Shown here one piece after another: positions 23,188 to 32,627 of a stretch of 64,000 nucleotides of DNA (position 1 is its first letter; every line of letters starts with the position of its first letter). The stretch lies in assembly GCA_012656075.1 (NCBI GenBank), contig JAAKBF010000053.1, forward strand, positions 620,001-684,000, in the 5' to 3' direction. A program made the position numbers and the translations under genes. Origin of the DNA: Phytophthora hibernalis. Lineage: Eukaryota; Oomycota; Peronosporomycetes; Peronosporales; Peronosporaceae. The notes under the pieces are model-generated. The model searched no databases. It was not told the origin of the DNA and worked only from the letters and a program-made list of their open reading frames with translations.

Positions 23188-24252
23188 CTACTTTGAAGAT
23201 GGCTTGGTGTTCTTCTTCGATTCCCGGTACTGGTCAATGAGTCCTTGGATTTGTTTCAAGTTCTCTACTGGTTCCCATGTGGCGTCTTCACGTGCTTCAC
23301 CAAGCCACCAGACTTGATATTTCAGTTTCTTGCTGAAGCGACGGTACTTGATGACTTCGTGCACCAGTTGCCTCACAGTTCCATTGGCCAACAGAACTTC
23401 ATGAATGTTTTGCTGGCGTGATTTGTCGCTCCGATAAGGCTTCAGCAATGAAGTATGGAATACCGGGTGAAGTCGCAATCCCTTCGACAACTTCAGCTCA
23501 TAGGAGTCACGTTGAACTTGTTTCACGATCGGATACGGTCCAATAAATCGTGGTGCGAGTTTCTTGGCTTGATAGAATCCTTTGTGACGAATGTCCAAAT
23601 TTCGTCCGTCCAGGAGTACCAAGTCCCCTTGTTTGAAGTCTTGGGCAAGTCTGTTCTTGTCGTAATACGACTTCATTCGACTCTGCGCCTCGCTGATAGC
23701 GTCTTGTGCCATCTTCAAGATAGCGTCTTGCTTGAGCAAAAATTCTTGGGATGCCTTCTGCAAGTGCTCAAATTCTGGGTCCCTTGTCACATCATCTGGC
23801 ATATAGGGCACATAACCCAAATCGGCCTCAATGGGTGACATATCGATCGACGAGTGAACACGTCTGTTGTATGCAAACTCAGCCAAATGCAAGTACTCAT
23901 CCCAGTCATCCTGGAATGGATTGACGACGCCACGGAGATAATCTTCAACAAACCGATTTGTACGTTCGGCCTGGCCATCAGTCTGCGGTCGAAAAGCCGC
24001 TGATAGTTTATGGGTCGTTTGAAGCCTCGTAATCACCTCTTTCCAAAACTTTGACGTGAATTTCGAGTCTCGGTCAGAAAGGATCGACTTCGGCACTCCA
24101 TGATCTTTCACATAATTGGTCATGAAAAGCGCTGCAGTATCTTCTGCTGTCGCCGCCGTGTTGGTTGCGATGAACTGTGCACGTTTCGTCAAGCGGCCCA
24201 CGACTACCATAATGGCGTCTTTCCCTACTGTTTTTCGAGGCAATGCGATCAT
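23188..24252 (-). CDS. Ty3 integrase core plus chromodomain (fragment)
   Basis: An open frame of 354 residues: integrase catalytic core (VVVGRLTKRAQFI; the D of ILSDRDSKFTSKFWKE; RPQTDGQAERTNRFVEDYLR with the final E), the GPY/F region (KLAPRFIGPYPIVKQ), LHPVFHTSLLKPY, and a chromodomain (EVIKYRRF…YQVWWLGEAREDATWEP) typical of chromoviruses, which guides integration to marked chromatin. It is part of the pol of the element described at 21149–27849. Confidence 0.9.
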   Translation of the reverse strand: MIALPRKTVGKDAIMVVVGRLTKRAQFIATNTAATAEDTAALFMTNYVKDHGVPKSILSDRDSKFTSKFWKEVITRLQTTHKLSAAFRPQTDGQAERTNRFVEDYLRGVVNPFQDDWDEYLHLAEFAYNRRVHSSIDMSPIEADLGYVPYMPDDVTRDPEFEHLQKASQEFLLKQDAILKMAQDAISEAQSRMKSYYDKNRLAQDFKQGDLVLLDGRNLDIRHKGFYQAKKLAPRFIGPYPIVKQVQRDSYELKLSKGLRLHPVFHTSLLKPYRSDKSRQQNIHEVLLANGTVRQLVHEVIKYRRFSKKLKYQVWWLGEAREDATWEPVENLKQIQGLIDQYRESKKNTKPSSK

Positions 24253-24386
24253 GATATCCTTCGAAATATCAACTCATCAACCCTCTGGAATGTCCAACGG
24301 CTGTAATAGACCAAGTGGTTTTGTTTGGCGTGCCTTATTGCGCTGGCAAATCTCACAGGTGTTCACGTGGCGCTGAATGTACTTCG

Positions 24387-25250
24387 ACATCTTGGGTCAG
24401 TAATACTTCTTCTGGACTCCTAAGTATGTCTTGAAATACCCGGGATGACCTGCCGTGACCACATCGTGGTTTTCACGAATAACAAGGTTCTTCATGTCTT
24501 CATTATCCGGAATCACCAGTCGAGCATTCTCATCGTCTCGTGTCTGGTAGTACAGCATGTCATTGTTTACGGAAAAGCATGGTACCTCTTTACCTACCGC
24601 AATACTATGCCTGGATTCTGCGATCAGCTGAATAGAGTTGCTTTGCAGAATGCGCCACTGTTGCACTCGTTGCTTGGATACTTGATACAATCTCCCGGTT
24701 TTGAGCTGCATCTATGAGTTCCTTTAAACTGACTTGTGCTGCCTTGTGCTCGAATAGAGGGTTCCGAGACACTGCATCGGATATCTGATTGCTGTCGCCT
24801 GGAATCCACTTGAACTGGGACTGGAATTCAGCTAATTCGTTGAACCATCGGGAACCTCTACGGTTGGTTCTGTTTTGCGTCAATATTGTCTCAATACCCT
24901 TGTGGTCTGTCTCCACAGTGAATGGACGATCGAGTAGATAGATTCGCCACACTCGTAGAGCATGCATGATGGCCAACTTGTTCTCGCACAGGATAGTTGA
25001 GCTCGGCTGGTTTCATCTTACGCCCAGCATACGCGATCGGATGATCGAGCTCTCTCTCCTTTTGAAACAAGACTCCCCATATGACAAAGTTCGAGGCATC
25101 CATGCGAATGCCAAACGGTTTGTCGAAATCAGGAAGTTGAAGAACGGGAGGGTTGACAGACGCCGCTGGAGCTCTCAAGTTGGTGGTCTGTGAGCTTAAG
25201 CGTTTCCTTGGGACGCAAGCCTTTAGTACTTTCGTGAAGAGGTCCGGCAA
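24387..25250 (-). pseudogene. Ty3 RNase H region and pol linker (RT core missing)
   Basis: The minus-strand frame PVLQLPDFDKPFGIRMDAS … WGVLFQKERELDHPIAYAG … AIMHALRVWRIYLLDRPFTVETDHKG is the RNase H domain (DAS, E and TDH residues visible). It is followed by WIPGDSNQISDAVSRNP and the zinc-binding linker ahead of integrase. The frame shifts near 24,970. The fingers and palm of reverse transcriptase (the YxDD region) are absent between the protease and this domain. Confidence 0.8.
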
Positions 25251-25672
25251 ACTGCGCGAAGTGGACGCCGAACCGTCTGGTCGTAGCCTAAACTAATTGT
25301 CATCATGACATCACGATGTTTCGTGATGTTCAGTTGTAGCCGTTCTGCGAGTGACTCCGTAATGCCGTTCAGACTACTACCATTGTCGACAAAGATTGAC
25401 ACTTCAGTGGGTTCCTCCTTACTCTTGAAAGCTAACACCTTGACTTCCAATATCGCGTAAAATGATCCGCCCACGTAGTAGTTCATCTCCTCTCTCGACT
25501 TACACTGAGGTCTGATATGACCAACTTGTCCACAATTATGACAAGTAGCGGACTTACACCAGTCTTCCTTCGGTCCACCCATTACTGGCGGTTTCCGATC
25601 TCCCGACTTCACTGGCTTATGAAGCGGAGGTCTACTGTTTATGGCGGACTTGGACGATGGTTGATTTGACAC
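25223..25672 (-). CDS. Ty3 gag end: zinc knuckle and aspartic protease
   Basis: CHNCGQVGHIRPQC (about 25,545) is a CCHC nucleic-acid knuckle, and EVSIFVDNGSSLNGITESLA (about 25,385) carries the protease active-site aspartate as DNGSS instead of the usual D-S/T-G. The frame runs out at 25223, just where the RT domain should begin. Confidence 0.8.
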   Translation of the reverse strand: MSNQPSSKSAINSRPPLHKPVKSGDRKPPVMGGPKEDWCKSATCHNCGQVGHIRPQCKSREEMNYYVGGSFYAILEVKVLAFKSKEEPTEVSIFVDNGSSLNGITESLAERLQLNITKHRDVMMTISLGYDQTVRRPLRAVCRTSSRKY

Positions 25673-25762
25673 AAAAGCCTTGACGGACTGACCTACATAG
25701 TGTGCAAATTCGAAGTTTGTAGCAATCTCAATGACTTCATGGAGAAACCGTGGACTTAGTTC

Positions 25763-26562
25763 CTACACCTTCTTGGCCGTTTCTGTGCGCATACCATTCT
25801 GAAAGTAGAATCGCTTTTCCATCTCGGAAATCTCCAGCTCAGACTGCGAGATTAAGTTCTGGAACGAGGACACGTACTCATGGATGATCCCCTGCTGCTT
25901 CAGGTTGAATAGTCTCTCGCGAAGGTTGTACTCGAAGTCTTTCGGGCGAAAGCGCTCGCGCAATTTTGTCTTGAACAGCGACCATGTCTTCGGCATCGCT
26001 GCCGTTTCACAGTCTGACGAGAAGGCACGGTACCAGTTCAGCACAATTTGCCTAAGCTGCTCGAGATCATGGTTACGAACTCTGACGTATTTGCATCCAT
26101 CAGTCCGCGTTTGCTAGCGTAGTATTCCTGCAAAGATCCACAACTCTAGATCTTCACTAAAGTTCCCTTCATACATGGGTGGGTCCTTCTTCCGTCGATC
26201 GCCTTGTGATGCGAGTAGATACTCAAAGCGATTATTGGCTTGCTGCATTTGCATCTGAAACTGTGACTGCATCTGCGTCTGGTACATTTTTGCTGCTGAG
26301 TCATCTATATCATCAGCTATTGCATCGACATTGTTTCAGGTGCCACATTGGCCGCTTCCGATGACGGTGTCTCTGCCCGAGATTCTTGAGGCATAGCCGC
26401 TTCCGTTTGGTCCGTCCGTGGCACTTGGCGCTGCCGCGGATTCGGCGATTCACTCTCACTCGCCCTACTCCTTGTCATAGTCATAGGGATAGGACGACTG
26501 CACTTTTCGGTGAATACACCGCAAAATAGCCGATTTACAACGAAATGATAAGAAAAGCTCAA
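25763..26562 (-). pseudogene. Ty3 gag, N-terminal and capsid region
   Basis: Minus-strand frames starting with the Ser/Arg-rich SRASESESPNPRQRQ (26562 downward), then a Gln/Met-rich stretch, then the capsid-like NWYRAFSSDCETA, FKTKLRERFRPKDFEYNLRERLFNLKQ, and GIIHEYVSSFQNLISQS (26044–25763). Frame breaks separate the pieces. No ATG decision is safe. Confidence 0.7.
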
Positions 26563-27219
26563 AAGGGTTTTACAGCTTATTGGCGCTAGGTCTTCTCGCG
26601 AACAATGCGATTAAGCTTCGTAGCAATGTTGTCTTCGCAATCCAAAAATGTTTAGGAAAGCTAGATTTAGCAGCCGGTCCGTATTTTGCTCTACCTCATC
26701 TTCTTTAAAGAAGATAGTCTCCCTACGCAAACGCTGGACGATTCGCTTGCAGTTCTACACTTGATTTAGCAGATCAAGCTAAAGCTTGACGAACTTCTCA
26801 GCCTCGTCCCGCCTCCAAAAGAGACTAACGTTGATGGTAGTGATTGGCTCAGACAGCGGATTAGGGGCAGGCGTTGATTGAGCTTTGACGGGGCTAGCTT
26901 TCTGTTTGGTACTGCTCTGACTGTGGTTTCGTTTGTACCGAGTCATAGACCAATTGGCCACGGTTGGGGTTATGCAAGGAACAACCAGGAACAGTTGTTC
27001 TCTACAACGTTCCGCGTCAGCAGACTCGAAGTGAGCACCCTGGTACTAAACCGGCTTCTAGTAGCAGTCCAGCACGTCCAAGAAGACACAAACGCTTCCG
27101 ATCTAGGCGGCGAGTAAGTCCCTCAAAGATGCTCTTGGCACCCGACCACACGGAGTGATGCGTCCGCACCTAACAAGGAGTGCTCCTTAAGAGATTTGCA
27201 TTCGCAACCTAGAGTTCCC
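26563..27219. other. Ty3 leader / decayed coding remnants
   Basis: Lies between gag and the inverted LTR block. Open frames exist on both strands but none matches a family I know; it is probably the 5' leader and an N-terminal gag remnant. Confidence 0.4.
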
Positions 27220-27643
27220 GGGCGCTGTGTAAAATTTTGAGCTTGCCAGTTTCAAACGACGTTTCGGATTAGTAGGTTTCACTGGTAGAGAAAGATAAGA
27301 TTAGGCTTTGAGTTTAATAGCTTTTAGGATAGGACCTGTATACTTGTGTGCGTATCCAGCGCGCCAGGATCGGTGGCTGCGCAGGCGTCATGAGCGCGCC
27401 GCCGCCGACAGTAAGTTGGCGAGTCAATCAATCTCTTTTCAACTTTCAATCTTCTCCGTTCATCGTCTTCCAGCGCGAGGGTTTTGGAATCGTCTTCAGT
27501 CTCCTCTCGCACTCGATCGGCTCTACTTGTGTGACATAGTAGCACTTGCCGTGTCAAGCTTCGGCTCAAGTTAAAGACTGGGGTTCTCGTGGGCACATCA
27601 TGGGAAGCGAGTTTACCTGCAACTATTGGAGGGAACCACATAG
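27220..27643. repeat. Inverted U5/leader block of the Ty3 5' LTR
   Basis: 27220–27537 is the reverse complement of the outer part of the 3' LTR (21149–21345 plus 22836–22961), and 27538–27643 looks like leader sequence. In the 3' LTR this part follows the U3 block in the same direction; here it is flipped. A gttccc at 27214–27219 and a gggaac at 27631–27636 bracket the block. It also shows the uninterrupted site of the Tc1 insertion (gtatac near 27,338–27,343). Confidence 0.75.
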
Positions 27644-27849
27644 TGCATTATCAAGAATCCGCTAGTAAACTGAACGGTTTCAAATCAATAGGATTTTAAT
27701 CCAATTAGAGTACGCCAATTTTGAGGTTGACGCGGCAACTGCCGTGTCGTAATGATGTTGACGCTGTCCAGCATAAACACAAAGCTGGACAGACGTCTTG
27801 ACGTGGATGTCCTCTGCCCTGTCATTGGCAGGGGGACGTCCACGTCACA
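27644..27849 (-). repeat. 5' LTR of the Ty3 element, U3 part
   Basis: A 206-bp direct repeat of 22960–23163, with only a few differences. On the minus strand it starts TGTGACGTGGACGTCC. The F-box gene resumes 5 bp beyond, after the target duplication. Confidence 0.8.
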
Positions 27850-28526
27850 AACTTGTTCTGGGACACAGTATTAGTGCTTATGCCGGGGCTCCAACGACTG
27901 AATCTGGAGCTGGTGCCACTAGGGAGCGGCCATCTACAACCAATTTTGGCTGCAGTGGGGAAGCTCAGCCTACAGATGGAAGCTCGGGTTTGTCTCGGAA
28001 ATGAAACTGGAGGTGGTCGAAAAGGGCAAGGACTGAGACCATACTGAAAGCAATTTACAGCTCATTGAAACAGTGGTACTTGAAAGGAAGTCATGGAGGC
28101 TCGAGACAGTTGACGCTGCCCACGAGATCGATGTTGAGCGGTTCCGTTACAGAACGGAATTTGTCGAAAGCGTGACGCAGTTTTGTCTGAACATCGAGCA
28201 CTTGGATGAGATGGAGCGTGTCATGCATGTTTATGAGGAGATTAGGTGCGAGGATCAGTGGATGATCTCGTTAGACATGTAGGAGGAATTTAACGCCAAG
28301 TGTGCGGGGTAGCGACAGTTTCAATGGACCGCGGTGCCGTTCGCAGACCCGTTTTCCGAGTGTTTGGCGCGTATCCTAAGCCGCAGCTATGAATGCTTCG
28401 TTTTGGACCAAACCTTCTGTGGAATTGGAAAGAGTACTTTAAAGTCTGCGGCGAAGAAACGGTGGCGGCCTGCAAACGCTGCTATGGGCGGCGAGATCAG
28501 AACCTAGACATGATCTTTAAGGCCAG
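27850..28526 (+). pseudogene. F-box/LRR-like copy C, 3' part
   Basis: After the aactt duplication the gene continues at gttctgggac (27855) and follows copy A almost base for base (LRR segments, RCEDQWMISLD near 28,250, KSLQRL-type region, and the block aaagtctgcggcgaagaaac near 28,440). It carries additional stops (28,280; 28,310) and small deletions. Homology ends at ctttaaggc (about 28,522), where the copia LTR begins. It is the continuation of 20781–21143. Confidence 0.75.
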
Positions 28527-28529
28527 AAT

Positions 28530-28738
28530 TGACGAGTAATGGAACCTGCACTGGTTCCGGGACGACTTGTGCACTTGCAGATGAAAAATGAAGACTACAT
28601 GCATTGAACGCTAGTACATACTCTGCCTCACCAGTATTCACTGGCCAACGGGCTCAAGCCCGTTCTCATACAGAGACCTGGTCTCTCAGCTTCTCAGCCC
28701 TCTTCCCACTCGCCAGGTCTCGGATGTGCATTCCAACA
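28530..28738 (-). repeat. 3' LTR of a Ty1/copia element
   Basis: On the minus strand it starts TGTTGGAATGCAC at 28738, a common copia LTR opening, and ends in CGTCA at about 28530. A purine tract (gaggagggcg) precedes it at about 28,739–28,750. No matching 5' LTR is seen to the right, so the element is 5'-truncated. Confidence 0.65.
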
Positions 28739-28765
28739 CGCCCTCCTCGAAGATTGCTCTTCGAC

Positions 28766-29137
28766 TTAATAAACAGCACCAACCCCGATGTCCTGAAGCA
28801 GTCTCTTGAGGCGTTCCTTCTCCAAAGCCTTGGTGAACGTGTCGGCGGGATTGTTCTCTCCCTTCACCTTGTGCAACGTGATGGCTCCCTTCTCTACTTG
28901 CTCACGCACATAGTGCCATCTCAATTCAATGTGTCGGGTTCGACGGCTGTACGTGGGGTTCGTAGCCATTACATACGCAGCCTGACAGTCAATGCCAAGC
29001 TGCAACTTGATCGGATTGCGCGGGAGGATCCCCTGCAAGATGTTTCTCATCGCCAGCGCCTCCATTGTCGCCTCACGCGCGGCCACGTACTTGGCCTCAG
29101 CCGTCGACGGTGCAATGATCGATTGACGTCGTGACAT
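28766..29137 (-). CDS. Copia RNase H domain (fragment)
   Basis: SRRQSIIAPSTAEAKYVAAR with the usual S-T-x-E-A-E-Y context, then LQLGIDCQAAYVMATNP, and RTRHIELRWHYVREQVEKG with the histidine cluster, ending LLQDIGVGAVY. A continuous frame of 123 residues; the upstream join to reverse transcriptase is broken. Confidence 0.85.
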   Translation of the reverse strand: MSRRQSIIAPSTAEAKYVAAREATMEALAMRNILQGILPRNPIKLQLGIDCQAAYVMATNPTYSRRTRHIELRWHYVREQVEKGAITLHKVKGENNPADTFTKALEKERLKRLLQDIGVGAVY

Positions 29138-29376
29138 CCACGTGATAGCTCCACCTGACAGCTCGTAGACGAATCCAGTAGTGTTTTTCTCTGCTCCGGG
29201 TCATTGGCTCAGTCACTATCACAAAAGCCTTGTAATTCAATTGCATCATTTGTCTGCTGCTGTCTGATGTACTTGATTCCATTTTCCATCGTTCCGGCTA
29301 AGTAGAGCAGTACTCTTTTCACAGTCCCGACATGCTTCGTCGAAGGACGCGCTACAAAGCGACTTAACTGGCTCAG

Positions 29377-30572
29377 TCAAAACGCCAGATCTGGTCTCGT
29401 ACTTATCGTTAAGTACATTATCATTCCAACGGCCTCTCGGTACGGGAACTCGGTGTTCACCTCTTCCTCGTCACTAGTGGGGGCCAGGCGAGCGTTCACC
29501 TCTAGTGGATTTCCGACAGCATGCGCCTCCAAGTACCCAAACTTTTCCAAGATTTCTCGCGCATATTTGCTCTGTCGGATCATGATGTGCTCTGGTGATT
29601 GTTCGACCTCGATACCGAGATATTCCTTCAGCGGCCCTTGGTCTTTGATACCATGCGCCTTGTCCAGCTCCTCGAACAACTCCTTCTTACACTGCTCGTT
29701 GTTGGTCGCGACCAGTATGTCGTCAACGTAGACGAGCACGTTATCGTGTCTCCATCGAAGTGGTAGTACAAGCAGTGTTCCGTCAGGGACTACTGGTAGC
29801 CATGCTCACGGAGCCACTGGTTCAGCTCTGAATTCCACTCCCTTCCTGACTGCCGCATGCCATAGAGCGCTTTGAGAATGACGTACATATGTCCATTGAT
29901 TTTACATGGATACTCATCAATAGAGCGCAAGTACTGGCGGATTCGAAGCCAAGCGTTCAAGTATGGTCACCACCGTAAACTTGCAAACCGAGCTTCGCAG
30001 CCAGTGCTAGCAGCAACCGGAACGTTGATATCTTTGCCACCGGGGCAAACGTCTCACGAAAGTCGACATCAGGACGTTGGTAATTTCTCAGCGCCACGAT
30101 ACGAGCCTTGAACTGGATCACGAAGCCTTGGTGATCGGTCTTTACTGAGTAGACCCACATCGTCTTGATCGGAAGAACATCCTTTAGCACATCTCCGCTT
30201 GGAATCTCCTAAATGGCCCATTTTGCTTTAAGTGCGGCCATTTCCTCCATCTCTGTCACGAGGAGAACTCCTTCCACTTTAATCGCAGCATTTCACGGCG
30301 GTTCCGCGGGATCCGAACATCGCTTCCCGGATGGGCTTGCTGTTCTGATCCAGAACACATGAGGTAAGTTGGACAGCGTTGACCACATAGTCATCAAGGT
30401 AAGCAGGCCGTGTACGTTCGCTTGCCTCTCGAAGCCCATGGCGTGTCTTCTTTGGTTCCGACTTAGCCGCTTCGTGCTCCACACGCTCTTCTTCGGATTG
30501 GGTTTCGTCTGTGTGTGTGCGCTTTCCAGTCTGTTTTGGCTGGTTGCCCGCCAATAAAAACACTCGCGTCAA
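29377..30572 (-). pseudogene. Copia reverse transcriptase, broken
   Basis: KARIVALRNYQRPDVDFRET then FAPVAKISTFRLLLALAAK (30,190–29,957) is the fingers region, and LVYVDDILVATNNE (about 29,735) the YVDD catalytic box, followed by GPLKEYLGIEV and the thumb. The N-terminal part (30,572–30,279) is the acidic linker ahead of RT. Stops and frame changes near 30,210, 29,950 and 29,745 prevent one continuous protein. Confidence 0.85.
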
Positions 30573-30576
30573 TCAC

Positions 30577-31140
30577 TTCATGATCATTCTCATGCTGAAC
30601 ACTTAACCCTTTTATTTCCCAACACATTTTTTAAAATAAGTATACTTTAATCAAGATAAAAGTGTAAAACGACGCATAATGCCTCGTTTTGCTATTACTT
30701 TCCGGTGACTATATTCTAAGTTTTCTGAAATGACGAAAACAATGTTTTGGGTGATATTTGTAAAACGTGGCATAATGCATCGTTTATGTCGATTTTCCGG
30801 TAAGGTCAGCGACCAGTTTCGTAGTGCCAACCAGTTTCGTGTTGTTCTTGGTTTCGACCAATAAGGCAACGATTACCACAGCACTGCAATTGGATTGGTG
30901 AAAATGTGAGGCCCTTTCTTCACCTGTCATTTTGTATTCTGATTATGGCGGGCAACGGCAAAACACAGGATAGTTTTGCGCAGAGTGAAGGAAGACAATT
31001 GATTGGCAGATATCATGTTGTAATTGCTGATGATACGGTAATAACCTTTTATAATATCTACATGTATTATACCAATTGTTTTAGTCATTTCCCATGTATT
31101 ATACCGTTTTGTTTTTGCATGACACAATTATTATAGTGGC
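30577..31140. other. Insert in copia: direct repeats and a hAT-like first exon
   Basis: Two similar ~45-bp blocks start tgtaaaacg (30,662 and 30,762) and share cataatgc and ttccggt words. From 30,945 the plus strand reads MAGNGKTQDSFAQSEGRQL, then after a possible intron GKHIFKKVEETAVNKSASN with CLVC (about 31,150–31,235), which looks like the start of a BED-finger hAT transposase. The evidence for the hAT assignment is weak. Confidence 0.35.
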
Positions 31141-31287
31141 ATTAAAAGGCGTTGGCAAACATATTTTTAAGAAGGTTGAAGAGACCGCAGTCAACAAGTC
31201 GGCATCTAACTTTGCCCATAATTGTCTGGTGTGCTCGTTCAGCAGATTCATTTTCTTCCTGAAATTCCATATTGGACTGCTGGTACA

Positions 31288-31440
31288 GCAACTCGTCGGC
31301 AACGACAACCAAGGAATAGCAACTCGTCGGCAACGACAACCAAGGAATAGCGGCTCGTCGACCAAGACGACCAAGGAATAGCAGCGCGTCGACCAAGGAA
31401 TAGCAGCTCGTCGACCCGACAGCGAAGGCAAAGCAAAGCA
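31288..31440. repeat. Imperfect minisatellite, ~20–30 bp unit
   Basis: Units built on aggaatagc(a/g)(a/g)c(t/g)cgtcg followed by gcaacgacaacca or accaagacgacca repeat about five times. They fall in the part of the copia element where integrase is missing. Confidence 0.8.
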
Positions 31441-31603
31441 ACCCTCTACGGAGAAAAGTCACGTCTATTAGAGAGACTCTACGACTTACAAGACTCGACG
31501 TTCGCGTGAAGGTTTCCACGCAGAGGTCACCCCGCAGACGACTCTAGCATCGAACGCTTGAACACCTTGTCCAACAAAATCACGTTAGTCAAGACCCCGG
31601 GAA

Positions 31604-31924
31604 TTATGCGCACCGCAGGCGACGTACAGTGTGAGAAGTGCGCTTTGTGTGTAGATCGAGCCCTCCAAAACGCAAATTCTGAGAGCCCGCTCCACCACAC
31701 CATTCTTTAAGTGTCTTCTGAACATTAAGTCGAGTATTTGTTCCAACTGATAGTACTTTGTAACACCCTGGTTTCAGTAAACTAAATCTCACAGTTCCTT
31801 GTAACGCGCTTGATGAGGTACCTCCGTTGCCGTACTCGAATGTGTACGTTCGTCCTTTGCCAAGAATACTGAACCACGCGCGTTCCGAGCTTATTGCGTG
31901 ACCTGCCCCTGTATCAATCACCAC
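31604..31924 (-). pseudogene. Copia protease and GAG-pre-integrase region
   Basis: MVIDTGAGHAISSERAWF contains the aspartic protease site (DTGA), followed by the linker TVRFSLLKPGCYKVLSVGTN that precedes the pre-integrase domain. The frame leaves the family pattern after about 60 residues and no integrase HHCC follows. Confidence 0.7.
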
Positions 31925-32627
31925 AGATTGTCAGTCGCCCTTAGTTGCTTCAGCTTATAGAGGTATCCCGGATATAATTCCCGTACCTCAGAGTCAACGT
32001 CCATTAAGTTCATTGGCGTCTCGTTTTCGCTCGATTCACTCAAAGGAACCGCCTCCTTGAGCTCGAACTCATCCGCATCGTTAATCGCCTTTTCCAACTC
32101 GCGATCGAACACCAAATCTTCGAGCGGCGTTCTTTCCGCTGGCTGAGCAGCTGCCTTCGTCTTGGTAGTCGACGCGGGTCCTTTCTTCACCGCCATCACC
32201 CGCTTCTTTTTCGCTCCAGGCGCAGTCCTGATGTTCAACCGGAACAGTGGCCCACCGGTTCGGTTTGGATCACGATCCGCAGCCACCACCGGGCAATCCT
32301 GCCGTTCTCGAAACAGTAGAAGCATTCCTTCGCTTGATGTCCCATGGCCTCATCTTGGCTTCTTTTCTTGCCCGTGAACTTCCTCGCAATGTTGATCGCC
32401 AACGGACGCCTCTTCTCCGTCAGCATGTAGATCTCCTTCATCGATCGATCTCCAAACACGCGACGGAGACCTGTCTCCACATTTTCAATCGTAAACTCCG
32501 CCTCTGTCATGGTGATGGTGCTTCCCCAAAACGCACTTGGAAGGAGCGCCAGCACCTGTATGCAGAGCCAGGGGCGAACGAGCACAACGAAGACCTCCGA
32601 CCGCACGAGATTACAGCTGGTGTGCAA
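31918..32627 (-). pseudogene. Copia gag remnant
   Basis: Reads FTIENVETGLRRVFGDRS, KSMKEIYMLTEKRR-type gag helices (32,520–32,400), then a degenerate zinc knuckle (AKECFYCFENG, about 32,325), and a Lys-rich, acidic C-terminal part. The knuckle's last cysteine/histidine spacing is lost through a frame change. Confidence 0.6.

Larger units (their letters stand above)
21149..27849 (-). mobile_element. Ty3/gypsy chromovirus (dead), with nested Tc1/mariner
   Basis: Element on the minus strand. The 5' LTR starts at 27849 (TGTGACGTGGACG) and the 3' LTR at 23163 (TGTGGCGTGGACG), with a polypurine tract (ggaagggagg) just before it at about 23,166–23,177. The 3' LTR runs left to 21149, ending …TTGTGTGACA, and is interrupted by a Tc1 element. 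Its U3-like 205 bp (22960–23163) is a direct repeat of 27644–27849. Its remaining ~320 bp (21149–21345 plus 22836–22961) occurs inverted at 27220–27537. Internal genes from right to left are gag, zinc knuckle, protease, a remnant of the RT region, RNase H, integrase and chromodomain. Without the Tc1 insert the element is about 5.2 kb. It lacks the RT catalytic core and so cannot transpose by itself. Confidence 0.8.
28530..32627 (-). mobile_element. Ty1/copia retrotransposon, truncated and rearranged
   Basis: Right to left on the minus strand: gag with a knuckle remnant (32,627–31,918), protease (31,924–31,604), a foreign ~1-kb block where integrase should be (31,600–30,575), reverse transcriptase (30,572–29,377), RNase H (29,137–28,766) and 3' LTR. 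Each part has stops or frame changes. The right end abuts a plus-strand gypsy fragment at about 32,530, so the 5' end and 5' LTR are lost. Confidence 0.8.

Noticed and set aside
21149..27537. A foldback DNA transposon with 320-bp terminal inverted repeats
   Set aside because: The inverted arms are the outer part of one LTR and a flipped part of the other; the 5-bp duplication lies outside 21149 and 27849, not at 27537.
31288..31440. CRISPR-like array
   Set aside because: The units are contiguous and imperfect without unique spacers, in a eukaryotic retroelement; it is a minisatellite.
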